Positions 7,809-15,249 of a stretch of 64,000 nt of DNA are shown here, in pieces. Where the stretch lies: the NCBI GenBank assembly GCA_022827275.1, contig JAJDTG010000020.1:124001-188000 (forward strand), read 5' to 3'. Within the stretch, counting starts at the first letter, position 1. Every line of letters begins with the position of its first letter. The notes beneath the pieces were generated by a model. It had not been told where the DNA came from. It saw nothing but the letters and a program-made list of their open reading frames with translations, and made no database searches. This stretch comes from Candidatus Dadabacteria bacterium (GTDB taxonomy: Bacteria; Desulfobacterota_D; UBA1144; Nemesobacterales; Nemesobacteraceae). The position numbers were made by a program, and so were the translations under genes.

Positions 7809-9796
7809 TCCTTGTCCCTTCCGTAGACAGCTTCGTACGCGACGTAGCTCCTTATGATTTTCTTGGCGTAGTTCCTTGACTGCTCAAAGGGGATCTCCTC
7901 TATGAATTCGTCTACGTCGAGCGTTCCGTTTTTCTCGTACCATGTCTTGGCGATTGTGGGGCCGCCGTTGTAGCCGGCGAGGCTTAAGGCGAAGTTGCCC
8001 CCGAATATCTCCAGCAGCCAGCTCAGGTAATAGCATCCGAGTTCAAGGTTTATGTCCGGGGAGAAAAGCTGGGAAGCCTGAAAATTGCTGAGACCCGCCT
8101 TGGGCGCCGTTTCAAGAGCCGTTGAGGGAAGAAGCTGCATGAGGCCCCTCGCGTCGGAAACCGAAACCGCCTCCTTGTCAAAATGGCTCTCCTCCCTTAT
8201 GACGGAGTAGACCAGGAACTCGTCAAGTGAGTATTTGCGCGAAAAAAATCTCACCTGCTCCTCGAAACCCTTCGGGAAGGCGAGGCGGAGGGCCTCGGGG
8301 GACCTGACGCCGTTTGCCAGACTTATGGATGTTTTGTAATCGTGCGCCTGCAGGTAAAGCGAGGCGAGGTAGAGGCGCTGCGCGGCCGTTTTCGCCTGGG
8401 GGCGAAGAAGATCGGCTTCCCTGAGGGCAAGGTCGTATATCCCGGCCTTGGCGAAGAAAAGGAATTTCCTGAGCGCGGGATTTTTCCCGAAGGGGTTTCC
8501 CGACCAGGCAGCGGCGGGAGGCGGGGACGGAAGCAGCTTTTCCCTTAGCTTCAGTTTCGCGAGAGCCGAGTAATAGGTGATTTTCGGGGATTCGGCGAGT
8601 TCTCCAAGCGCGAAAAGCGCCCCGGGCTTGTCTCCAGCCCTCTCGGCCGCCCTCGCGTACCAGTAAAGAAAGCGCTCCCGGTCCTTTCCGTTTGCCCAGG
8701 CGCGGTCGGAGAATGCCTCGACGGCCTCCGCGTACTCCTTTTTCCTGTAGTGCATCCACCCGAGGTTCCACGCGCTCTCCCGGGCCTCTTTTCTTCTGGG
8801 GTGTTTCTCGATGACGAGGCGGTAGAGCCGGTCGGCCTCTTCCGGTTCTTCGCGCAGGTGGCGGAGCCTCGCGGCCTTAAGCAGCGACTTGGCCGTCCAA
8901 GAACTTTTGGGGTTAAGCTTGTGGAGTCTCTCGAAGACTCCTATGGCCTCCTCTTCTCTCCCCATGCTCATGAGCGTAACGCCCTTCCAGTAAAAGGCCT
9001 TCGGAGAGTCGATCCCCGAGAAGAGCTCGAGAGCTTCGGGGAACCGGGAGAGGCGGTAGAGGCAGATGCCGGTTTTCGTTTTCACGGCGCTTGTCCGCGG
9101 CGCCCTCGAGAAGGCCTCAAGCGCTCCCTCCCAGTTGCCGGACCTGAACATGACGTCCCCTCTTTTTTTAAACTGCCGCGGCGAGGGGGTAAAGACCTTT
9201 CCGTTTTTTTTGTAAAGCTCGAACGCGTAATCCGAGAAGCTTACCTCCGGGTGCTCGGCCCATATCCTCTCGAATATCCCGGATGCCGCGGGGAAGTCTC
9301 CCTGTCTCTCCTTTATCTCGCCCAGGTTTTTCAGGTAAACGGCTTTTTTCCACCTGCTGTCGGTCCTCCCGGCAAGATGGGAGTATGTTTTTTCCGCTTC
9401 CGCGTGGCGTTCGTTCTCAAGGTGGATTTCCGCAAGCCGCTCATGGGCGTCATGGCCGACCGCCGAGTCCGGGTGGTGTTTCAGTATCTTCAGGAAAAGC
9501 GCCTCGGCCCTTTGCTTCTGCCCGAGGCCTAAAGCCGCCTCCGCTTCGTAGTAAAGGATGTAGTCCTCTATGAAGATGAGCTTGTCCTTTATCTCGGCGA
9601 GGACCCCGTGGACTTCGGCGTGCTGCTTTTCCCGGGCGTGGCAGTGAAGCTTCAGAAACCGCGCCTCCAGGGTTTTCTCCGCGGAGGAAATGACTTTTTC
9701 GCAGTCGGCCTGATTGGCGCGCGCGCCCTCTGCCGCGGCGCCGAGCGTAAGCAGGGCAAGGAGAAAGACGCAGAGTGTGGCCTTTTTCGGTTCCAT
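7757..9796 (-). CDS. Soluble lytic murein transglycosylase with TPR-like N-region
   Basis: A 679-residue exported protein. A hydrophobic signal peptide (about 1-27) precedes a long helical superhelix of TPR-like repeats. The C-terminal SLT domain (about 520-650) has the catalytic glutamate in YSVIREESHFD, then DARGLMQLLPSTA and SLAGYNGGP. This is the Slt70 architecture: it cleaves the glycan strands of peptidoglycan with 1,6-anhydro ring formation in the periplasm. It is the last gene of a queF-permease-slt run. Its start codon overlaps the permease stop by one base, and its 3' end overlaps hisH convergently. Confidence 0.93.
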   Translation of the reverse strand: MEPKKATLCVFLLALLTLGAAAEGARANQADCEKVISSAEKTLEARFLKLHCHAREKQHAEVHGVLAEIKDKLIFIEDYILYYEAEAALGLGQKQRAEALFLKILKHHPDSAVGHDAHERLAEIHLENERHAEAEKTYSHLAGRTDSRWKKAVYLKNLGEIKERQGDFPAASGIFERIWAEHPEVSFSDYAFELYKKNGKVFTPSPRQFKKRGDVMFRSGNWEGALEAFSRAPRTSAVKTKTGICLYRLSRFPEALELFSGIDSPKAFYWKGVTLMSMGREEEAIGVFERLHKLNPKSSWTAKSLLKAARLRHLREEPEEADRLYRLVIEKHPRRKEARESAWNLGWMHYRKKEYAEAVEAFSDRAWANGKDRERFLYWYARAAERAGDKPGALFALGELAESPKITYYSALAKLKLREKLLPSPPPAAAWSGNPFGKNPALRKFLFFAKAGIYDLALREADLLRPQAKTAAQRLYLASLYLQAHDYKTSISLANGVRSPEALRLAFPKGFEEQVRFFSRKYSLDEFLVYSVIREESHFDKEAVSVSDARGLMQLLPSTALETAPKAGLSNFQASQLFSPDINLELGCYYLSWLLEIFGGNFALSLAGYNGGPTIAKTWYEKNGTLDVDEFIEEIPFEQSRNYAKKIIRSYVAYEAVYGRDKDQFSRQSFEKFLKIMSP

Positions 9797-10605
9797 TACC
9801 TTGAGTTCTCCGCAGCCAGGAGGTCTCTTATGCCCTCCCCGAAGAGATTAAAGGAAAGCGCCGTTATGAAAATCGCTACGCTCGGAAACACTATGAGGTG
9901 GGGGAAGGTCCTTATTCCCTGCCACCCGGTGCTCGCAAGCGTTCCCCAGCTCGCCTCAGGAGGAGATATCCCGAGGCCGAGAAAGCTCAGGGTGGATTCG
10001 GTGAGAATCGCGTAGGGGACCGAAAACGTGACGGTGACTATGAGGGGGCTTAGCGTGTTCGGGAGTATGTGCCTTGCGAGAATGGTACGCGGCGAGGCCC
10101 CGAGCGCCCTTGCGGACTCAACGTACTCAAACGACTTTATCTGCAAGACGCTTCCCCTGACTATCCTGGCGACCCTCATCCACGACATTATCCCGAGAGA
10201 TATGACTATGCCCGTGACCCCGCTTCCGATAACGAGAGTGAGAAGAACAATCAGAAGAAGATCCGGAACGGCGTAGAACACGTCAACCGTCCGCATTATC
10301 AGCTCGTCCGTTTTGCCCCCGGCGTATCCGGAGACCGCCCCGAGAACCGTTCCGATTACAAGCGCCATCGCCGCTGTTCCGACGGCGACCGCGATCGATA
10401 TCCTCGAGCCGTGAATAACCCTGCTCAGAAGATCGCGGCCCTCCTGGTCCGTTCCCATCAGGTGCACCGAGTCGGGAGCGCGAAGCGCGTTTGCGAAATT
10501 CGTCTGGTCGTACTCGTATGGGGAGAGCAGGGGCGCGAAAATCGCGACCAGAATTATGAGGAATATTACCGTTCCCGTGATTATTACCTGGGTTTTTACG
10601 TACAT
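9796..10605 (-). CDS. ABC transporter permease, DppC/OppC type
   Basis: A 269-residue inner-membrane permease of the peptide/nickel transporter family. The N-terminal region has the first membrane helix and the family block HLMGTDQEGRDLLSRVIHG. Five further membrane segments follow. The EAA loop that contacts the ATPase is at YVESARALGASPRTILARHILPN. No DppB partner, ATPase or binding protein is adjacent, so the rest of the transporter must be elsewhere. It lies 21 bp after queF on the same strand. Confidence 0.92.
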   Translation of the reverse strand: MYVKTQVIITGTVIFLIILVAIFAPLLSPYEYDQTNFANALRAPDSVHLMGTDQEGRDLLSRVIHGSRISIAVAVGTAAMALVIGTVLGAVSGYAGGKTDELIMRTVDVFYAVPDLLLIVLLTLVIGSGVTGIVISLGIMSWMRVARIVRGSVLQIKSFEYVESARALGASPRTILARHILPNTLSPLIVTVTFSVPYAILTESTLSFLGLGISPPEASWGTLASTGWQGIRTFPHLIVFPSVAIFITALSFNLFGEGIRDLLAAENSR

Positions 10606-10626
10606 GCTGTCTTGGGCCCGGGACGC

Positions 10627-10986
10627 TCAGGCGTCCTTTCTGTGAGAGGCCCGGACTACCGTCTTTATTCCGCCGCGGACGTTGAAGTCGCCCGTTACCT
10701 CGACAGATCTCGGGTCGCACACGGAGACGAAATCGTTAAGGATCCTGTTCGTCACGTGCTCGTGGAACTCGCCCGTGTTCCTGTAGGAGAACATGTAGAG
10801 CTTAAGGGACTTAAGTTCCACGCAGAGCCTGTCGGGTACGTACTTTATTGTGATGGTCGCAAAGTCCGGTTGCCCGGTTTTCGGGCAGACGCAGGTGAAC
10901 TCGGGACACGATATCTCGATCTCGTAGTCCCTCTCCGGGTTTTTGTTCTCGAAAGTCTCAAGAATTTCCGGGCTCGGTTCGTCCAT
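10627..10986 (-). CDS. queF: NADPH-dependent preQ0 reductase QueF
   Basis: A 119-residue QueF of the short, single-domain type. It reduces 7-cyano-7-deazaguanine to preQ1 for queuosine tRNA modification. The catalytic block [19 protein letters not shown] holds the active-site cysteine, and FEHVTNRIL-like [13 protein letters not shown] follows. ATG at 10986 is the first usable start in frame. A strong GGAGG lies rather far upstream, so initiation is not fully clear. It heads the queF-permease-slt run. Confidence 0.95.
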   Translation of the reverse strand: MDEPSPEILETFENKNPERDYEIEISCPEFTCVCPKTGQPDFATITIKYVPDRLCVELKSLKLYMFSYRNTGEFHEHVTNRILNDFVSVCDPRSVEVTGDFNVRGGIKTVVRASHRKDA

Positions 10987-11039
10987 GGGCCAGAAAACGC
11001 CGCGCGGCCTTTGCGGGCGCCACCTCCGTATCCGCTAAT

Positions 11040-11061
11040 TTACTCGGATGGCCCCGAGTAA
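11040..11061. repeat. Perfect inverted repeat upstream of queF
   Basis: TTACTCGG and CCGAGTAA form perfect 8-bp arms around a 6-bp centre (ATGGCC). It lies 54 bp before the queF start and 31 bp before the tRNA-Gln -35 box, in the divergent spacer. It could be an operator or a leader hairpin. No preQ1 riboswitch pattern was recognised. Confidence 0.6.
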
Positions 11062-11091
11062 TCAACCCCGGCTGCGGGAGTTTTCCCCGGT

Positions 11092-11120
11092 TTGACACCG
11101 AGGGGTTTAGAGTAAATAAT
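11092..11120 (+). promoter_or_regulatory. tRNA-Gln promoter
   Basis: TTGACA (11092-11097), a 17-nt spacer and AATAAT (11115-11120, five of six consensus bases) precede the tRNA by 16 bp. Confidence 0.65.
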
Positions 11121-11136
11121 CTTTTCTCCAATGTTC

Positions 11137-11210
11137 TGGGGCATCGTATAACGGCAGTACAGCGGACTCTGAATCCGCTAGTCTAGGTTCGAATCCTAGT
11201 GCCCCAGCCA
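11137..11210 (+). tRNA. tRNA-Gln (anticodon CTG)
   Basis: A complete cloverleaf. The acceptor arms TGGGGCA/TGCCCCA are paired, the anticodon stem is GCGGA/TCCGC with loop CTCTGAA, and the T arm is CTAGG-TTCGAAT-CCTAG. The 3' GCCA is encoded. The anticodon CTG reads CAG. A toxin-antitoxin pair begins 115 bp downstream, a common place for acquired DNA. Confidence 0.97.
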
Positions 11211-11325
11211 ACCTTCTGTTTCCGACGGATTTTTCAGCACGGCAACATCCAGTATTCACTTGTTCTTGACTTTGAAAAGAACTTAGCTATATTGTTGACT
11301 AGAAATCAATCGAGGTTATTTTGCT

Positions 11326-11559
11326 ATGCCTGTTGTTAATGTTCACCAAGCTAAAACTCATCTGTCCAGGCTTCTGACGCAGGTCGAGGCGGGCGAGGAA
11401 GTCGTGATCGCCCGCAGGGGGGAACCAGTTGCGCGACTTGTCGGCTGCAAACCCAGAGGCAAGCGGCAGCCTGATGTCCTCAAGGGAAAGATTGTCCTGC
11501 CGGAGGATTTTTTCGAGCCACTGTCGGGGGATGAGCTAGGAGCTTGGGAGGGAAAATAG
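11326..11559 (+). CDS. Phd/YefM-family antitoxin
   Basis: A 77-residue Phd/YefM antitoxin. The DNA-binding N-terminal half reads [33 protein letters not shown]. The C-terminal tail, which normally wraps the toxin, includes [14 protein letters not shown]. It is paired with the PIN toxin that starts 2 bp after its stop. A promoter with TTGACT near 11266 and TATATT near 11288 lies in the spacer after tRNA-Gln, and autoregulation is expected for this family. Confidence 0.9.
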   Translation: [77 protein letters not shown]

Positions 11560-11561
11560 CG

Positions 11562-11948
11562 TTGCGGGCATTGCTGGACACCCATGCTTTTCTTTGGTGG
11601 CTTGCAGACAGTGGGCGCCTGTCCAACCCGGCGCGCCGGATGATTGCGGACGAGGGAAACGACATTCTTGTCAGTGCGGCGTCTGCTTGGGAAATTACTA
11701 CCAAGTACCGGCTCGGCAAACTGCCTGAAGGTGCCGTGGCGGCCTTTGATGTTGTCGGCAACATTGCTCGCCAAGGTTTTCGGGAACTCATGATCAATGT
11801 TGCCGATGCCGAACGTGCCGGCTTGCTGCCTGGCCCGCATCGCGATCCGTTCGACCGCATGCTCATTGCTCAGGCTTTAGCGCGCGATTTAGTGGTTGTG
11901 TCGGCTGATGCGGTGTTTGACCGGTATGGAGTCAATCGATTGTGGTAG
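11562..11948 (+). CDS. PIN-domain toxin (VapC type)
   Basis: A PIN ribonuclease-like toxin of 128 residues. Acidic metal-binding residues are visible in LLDTHAFLWWL (D near residue 6), ASAWEI (E near 44), DPFDRMLIAQAL (D near 92) and VVSADAVFDRYG. The frame is open from TTG 11544, but TTG at 11562 gives the canonical MRALLDTHAFLWW start and has GGGAGGG about 10 nt upstream. Such toxins cleave tRNA or rRNA when the antitoxin is lost. All four acidic sites are intact, so this pair looks functional. Confidence 0.92.
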   Translation: MRALLDTHAFLWWLADSGRLSNPARRMIADEGNDILVSAASAWEITTKYRLGKLPEGAVAAFDVVGNIARQGFRELMINVADAERAGLLPGPHRDPFDRMLIAQALARDLVVVSADAVFDRYGVNRLW

Positions 11949-11991
11949 TCGTAATTCATTAGAAATTGACCATGTATAAGGGGTTACCGTA

Positions 11992-12177
11992 ATGTCTGAA
12001 CACAAGCCGTTACCTGAGGCTGGGGAAAAACAACTCGCTCAGATCAAGCCTGAAGATGAGTCCGAATCCGGTTTTTTCTCGCGCCTTTCCGGTTCGTTAA
12101 AGGGCACGGTCACTATCCCGCCGGGTGTGGATTTGACCTTGCCTGTCGGCAGGGAATGGGACGTCGTTGAACAATAA
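11992..12177 (+). CDS. Small antitoxin-like protein, unpaired
   Basis: A 61-residue acidic protein. Its C-terminal half, LSGSLKGTVTIPPGVDLTLPVG, resembles the toxin-binding tails of short antitoxins, which often carry a G-KG---IP-D pattern. It lacks a recognisable DNA-binding N-terminus. No toxin frame follows: the nitrilase gene converges 22 bp downstream. It sits 43 bp after the PIN toxin and may be a remnant of a second cassette. Function is not certain. Confidence 0.5.
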   Translation: MSEHKPLPEAGEKQLAQIKPEDESESGFFSRLSGSLKGTVTIPPGVDLTLPVGREWDVVEQ

Positions 12178-12199
12178 GAGCGGATTGGCCGAGGCAGAG

Positions 12200-13105
12200 T
12201 TACTCCATTATCTCAAAGCGGAATATGTCGGGCCTTGAGAAATGCCCCACGGAGTCTATGACGGTCTTGGCCCTTATTATCTGGTCAAGCTCGATCTCCG
12301 CGTAGAGGATCTCTTCCTTTCCGTAAACGGGGCCGACTATGTACTGTCCCCTCGGGTTTATTATGCCGCTCCCCCCGGGGTAATCCCAGATAGTATGCTC
12401 CTTCAGGGGAAAGGAGTCGGGAATCATGTCTTCTTCTATGAAGCCGGCTGAGATTATGACGAACACCTGTCCCTCAAACGCGTACTGGCGGCTTGCGAAA
12501 TCCATCGTGTCCTTGACGAACGAGTGTCCTCCCCAGAGACCCACGTGCACCTGCTCCCCCCTTGTGAACATCGCGTACTTCTCAAGGGTCATGTGGTGTT
12601 CGTAGCAGAAAAGCCCCCCTATTTTTCCGATTTCGGTGTCAAACACCCTCACGTCCTCGGCGGTTCCGTTCGCCCAGACGCATTTCTCGCTGTCAATCGA
12701 CATGAGCTTCCTGTGCCTGCCCAAAAGGGTGCCGTCCTTGCCGAAGTAGAGGATGGTGTTGTAGAGCGTTCCTCCCTCCTTTTCGTTAACCCCTATCACG
12801 ACGCACGTCTTGGCGCGCCTCGCCGCGTTGCCGATTCTCTTCGTGTCCTCCCCCGGAACCTCGACCGAGTTTCTGTGAAGCTCGACGTGGGCGTCCATGG
12901 TGAACTTCTTCTCGGCTCCGAACCCCAGATCCTTCGGCCAGTAGGGATAGGTGGGTATGAAGGCCTCTGGGAAAACCACGAGCTCAGCCCCGTTTCCCGC
13001 GGCCTCCTTTATGAGTTTGAGGACCTTGTCGACCGTGCCCTTTTTGTCGAGAAAAACTGGGGCGGCCTGCACCGTGGCCGCCGTAAAGGATTTTCCGTTG
13101 CTCAT
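12200..13105 (-). CDS. Nitrilase-superfamily carbon-nitrogen hydrolase
   Basis: A 301-residue enzyme with the catalytic triad of the superfamily: Glu in VVFPEAFIPTYPYW (near residue 47), Lys in GRHRKLMSI (near 133) and Cys in GLFCYEHHM (near 168). Length and the CYEH motif fit true nitrilases, which convert nitriles to acids and ammonia, though amidase or cyanide dihydratase activity cannot be told apart from sequence. It is divergent from the SDR gene, and the spacer of 65 bp must hold both promoters. Confidence 0.9.
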   Translation of the reverse strand: MSNGKSFTAATVQAAPVFLDKKGTVDKVLKLIKEAAGNGAELVVFPEAFIPTYPYWPKDLGFGAEKKFTMDAHVELHRNSVEVPGEDTKRIGNAARRAKTCVVIGVNEKEGGTLYNTILYFGKDGTLLGRHRKLMSIDSEKCVWANGTAEDVRVFDTEIGKIGGLFCYEHHMTLEKYAMFTRGEQVHVGLWGGHSFVKDTMDFASRQYAFEGQVFVIISAGFIEEDMIPDSFPLKEHTIWDYPGGSGIINPRGQYIVGPVYGKEEILYAEIELDQIIRAKTVIDSVGHFSRPDIFRFEIME

Positions 13106-13170
13106 AATGGGTTATTATATAACGGAACTTAAAAAAAAGCAGGGTTTTAACCCGAAGCAAGGGGGTAAAA

Positions 13171-13935
13171 ATGGGAAGACTTGATGGAAAGACCGCGCTC
13201 ATAACGGGCGGGGGAGAAGGAATAGGAAAGGCTACGGCGCTTCTGTTCTCAGCAGAAGGCGCCAACGTGGGCATAATGTCGAGAACCGCTGAGAGGCTCG
13301 ACGAGGTGGTGGCGGAGAACCCGGGACCCGGGGAGATAAAGGCCTATCCCGGGGACGTTTCAGTGGAAGAGGACGTAAAGAGGGTGGTCGAGGCCTTCTA
13401 CGGGGATTTCGGAAGCGTGGACATACTGTTCAATAACGCCGGGATCCTGGAGGGCGGAACGGTGGTAACGACCTCTAACGAGGTCTGGGACCGCACCATA
13501 GACATAAACGTGAAGGGGGTCTTTCTCGTGAGCAAGTACGTGGTTCCGCTCATGGCAAAGCACGGCGGGGGCTCCATAATCAACAATTCAAGCGTGCTCG
13601 GCATAGTGGGGATGGAGGGGTGCGTCGCGTACAACGCCTCGAAGGGGGCCGTGAGGCAGATAACGAGAAGCATGGCGCTTGATCACGCGAAGGACAACAT
13701 AAGGACTAACTCCGTATGTCCCGGCTACATAAAGACCAAGATGGACCCCGAGTTCATGGGGAACCCTCCTGACGCGGAGGAGCAGCTTGACGCGATAGCG
13801 GCCGACATGATTCCTCTGGTGAGAAGGGCCGAAGTGGAGGAAGTGGCCCACTCGGTTCTCTACCTGGCTTCTGACGAGGCCCGGTACGTTACGGGTTCCG
13901 ATCTTGTTATAGACGGAGGCTGGACCACGCTTTAG
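13171..13935 (+). CDS. Short-chain dehydrogenase/reductase
   Basis: A classical 254-residue SDR. The nucleotide-binding loop TGGGEGIGKA is near residue 13, NNAG near 89 and catalytic NNSSVLG then YNASKGA near 155-160. The C-terminal DVVIDGG-type block SDLVIDGGWTTL is present. Family members interconvert alcohols and ketones with NAD(P)H. The substrate is unknown. The nitroreductase follows 56 bp downstream, probably in the same transcript. Confidence 0.92.
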   Translation: MGRLDGKTALITGGGEGIGKATALLFSAEGANVGIMSRTAERLDEVVAENPGPGEIKAYPGDVSVEEDVKRVVEAFYGDFGSVDILFNNAGILEGGTVVTTSNEVWDRTIDINVKGVFLVSKYVVPLMAKHGGGSIINNSSVLGIVGMEGCVAYNASKGAVRQITRSMALDHAKDNIRTNSVCPGYIKTKMDPEFMGNPPDAEEQLDAIAADMIPLVRRAEVEEVAHSVLYLASDEARYVTGSDLVIDGGWTTL

Positions 13936-13991
13936 GCGCGGCGGGGAAGAAACTTTTAGAAAACAAACCAGAAACAAAGGAGGGATTTATA

Positions 13992-14873
13992 ATGGAAGTT
14001 TTTGAAGCAATGGGCACCAGGAGAAGTTTCCGGTTCTACAAGCCCTGGAAAGAGGTTGAGGACTGGAAGATACAGAAGATGCTCCAGGCGGCGCGCTACT
14101 GCTCCTGCCAGGGCAACTGCAACTCGACCGAGGCGATAGTTATAGACAAGAGGACCTATCCTCCCGAGAAGTTCGAGAAGATAGTTGAGTGCGGATCCGC
14201 GTTTAACGAGATTCACCTGCGCCAGGCCCCGATTATCGTGGCGTGGCTCATAAACATGGACGCCTGGTACAAGGAGCTCATACAGACCTTCCAGGTGCTG
14301 TTTCCCGCAAGGGCCATAACCGCGGCCCACGGCTGGACATACAAGATACTGACCGAGACCACCTATCCGAGGCTCATGAGCTTTCCAAAGGACAGGGCGG
14401 AGGATCTCCTCAGGGTCGAGGCGGGCCAGGCCATAGCGAACGCCATGCTCGCGGCCACCGACATGGGACTCGGATGCTGCCTTATCGCCACGGGGAGAAA
14501 GCCGGCGGAGTTCCCGAAGGTTCTCGGGACTCCCGAGAACATAGTCCCCATCTGGCTCATGACGGTTGGATACCCGGCCGAGGACCCCGGGCAGAGGCCG
14601 AGAAAGAGGTTCGACAGGCTCTATCACTCAAACGAGTACGGAACTCCGCTTGCGGAGGACCAGGACGTGCGGGGGGAGCTTGAGGAGGAGAAGCTTATAC
14701 AGCCCATGGACCCGCTTCCCGGAAGGGAGGAGGAGCTTCGCCACATATGCAGGATGTTCGGCTTCACGGAAGACATGTGCGACATGCCGAAAGAGAAGGT
14801 TCTCGAGATGTACGAGGAGGACTCTCCCTATTACGGAGAACTTCCCCCGGGTCTTGAGGAAAGGGGAGTCTGA
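13992..14873 (+). CDS. Nitroreductase-family flavoprotein with C-terminal extension
   Basis: A 293-residue protein. The nitroreductase fold opens with FEAMGTRRSFRFYKPW, an FMN phosphate-binding pattern, and continues to AMLAATDMGLGCCLIA and the closing WLMTVGYPAEDPGQRPRKRFDRL near residue 205. About 80 further residues make a charged tail. Unusual features are a C-x-C-x3-C cluster (residues 37-43) and a cysteine pair in the tail (HICRMFGFTEDMCDM). The reaction is unknown. An ATG with AAGGAGGG upstream fixes the start. Confidence 0.85.
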   Translation: MEVFEAMGTRRSFRFYKPWKEVEDWKIQKMLQAARYCSCQGNCNSTEAIVIDKRTYPPEKFEKIVECGSAFNEIHLRQAPIIVAWLINMDAWYKELIQTFQVLFPARAITAAHGWTYKILTETTYPRLMSFPKDRAEDLLRVEAGQAIANAMLAATDMGLGCCLIATGRKPAEFPKVLGTPENIVPIWLMTVGYPAEDPGQRPRKRFDRLYHSNEYGTPLAEDQDVRGELEEEKLIQPMDPLPGREEELRHICRMFGFTEDMCDMPKEKVLEMYEEDSPYYGELPPGLEERGV

Positions 14874-14892
14874 GCTCTTATATATAATAAGG

Positions 14893-14946
14893 AAAAGGGC
14901 GCGGCTGCCTTCTGGGTCTCTTCCGAGGGGGGGCCGCGCTTTTTTA
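14893..14946 (+). terminator. Intrinsic terminator after the nitroreductase gene
   Basis: GCGCGGC (14899-14905) pairs with GCCGCGC (14933-14939), followed by six T. The loop is 27 nt. It ends three bases before the displaced cytochrome c 3' end. Confidence 0.8.
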
Positions 14947-14948
14947 GG

Positions 14949-15037
14949 CTACTGCTTTTTGTACTCGCACTTGCAGAGGTTCTGCCTTATGTGCGCCACC
15001 ACGTTGTCTATGTCCTCGGGGCTTATTATCCCGGCCC
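14949..15037 (-). pseudogene. Detached 3' end of a cytochrome c gene
   Basis: On the minus strand this segment encodes AGIISPEDIDNVVAHIRQNL plus a CKCEYKKQ end and a TAG stop. It repeats the end of the intact cytochrome c gene at 19228-19605, with one amino-acid change inside the repeat and one extra residue at the end. No cytochrome c sequence continues upstream of it. The two copies bracket the NTPase cassette. Confidence 0.9.
14959..15037. repeat. 79-bp direct repeat, copy A
   Basis: Matches 19235-19313 in the same orientation with a single mismatch (C at 15008 against T at 19284). It runs from TTGTACTCGC to TATCCCGGCCC. Both copies lie in the 3' end of a cytochrome c coding sequence. Confidence 0.95.
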
Positions 15038-15160
15038 GATGACGGATTTGAGGAGGCGATCGACGGACTTCGCCACAGACATGTCCTTGGGGCGAAATGC
15101 GATGAGTGGCGGTGGCTACGCTTTGAGTGCGGTGATAGAATCTTCCGTGGTCCACTGTAG
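15038..15160 (+). pseudogene. C-terminal fragment of an unknown gene
   Basis: Immediately after repeat copy A an open frame of 40 codons runs to TAG. It reads DDGFEEAIDGLRHR, then GAKCDEWRWLRFECGDRIFRG. It has a protein-like composition (WRWLRFECGD) but no start codon, as if the recombination junction cut off its 5' part. I do not recognise the family. It is the only gene trace between the repeat and the promoter of the NTPase pair. Confidence 0.4.
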
Positions 15161-15170
15161 CAATAAAAAT

Positions 15171-15215
15171 TTTGCCAAAAAATCTATTGCCAAAAAATCC
15201 CTTGTCATGTATTCT
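15171..15215 (+). promoter_or_regulatory. Promoter with iterated TTGCCAAAAAATC boxes
   Basis: Two near-identical 14-mers, TTTGCCAAAAAATC (15171-15184) and ATTGCCAAAAAATC (15186-15199), repeat with a 15-bp period. The second contains the -35 hexamer TTGCCA (15187-15192). A 17-nt spacer leads to TATTCT (15210-15215). A regulator bound to the boxes would sit on the -35 region. GGGAG about 10 nt before the 15250 start is the ribosome site. Confidence 0.6.
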
Positions 15216-15249
15216 GTTTTTCATCCTGATCTGAACGGGAGTCAAGCGA

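Noticed and set aside
10069-11061. A 330-codon plus-strand frame over the permease and queF
   Set aside because: It is antisense to two genes with clear family motifs and has an unnatural Arg/Tyr-rich composition.
10987-11091. A preQ1 riboswitch upstream of queF
   Set aside because: The perfect inverted repeat lacks the C-rich loop and A-rich tail of a preQ1 aptamer. It is better described as an operator-like hairpin.
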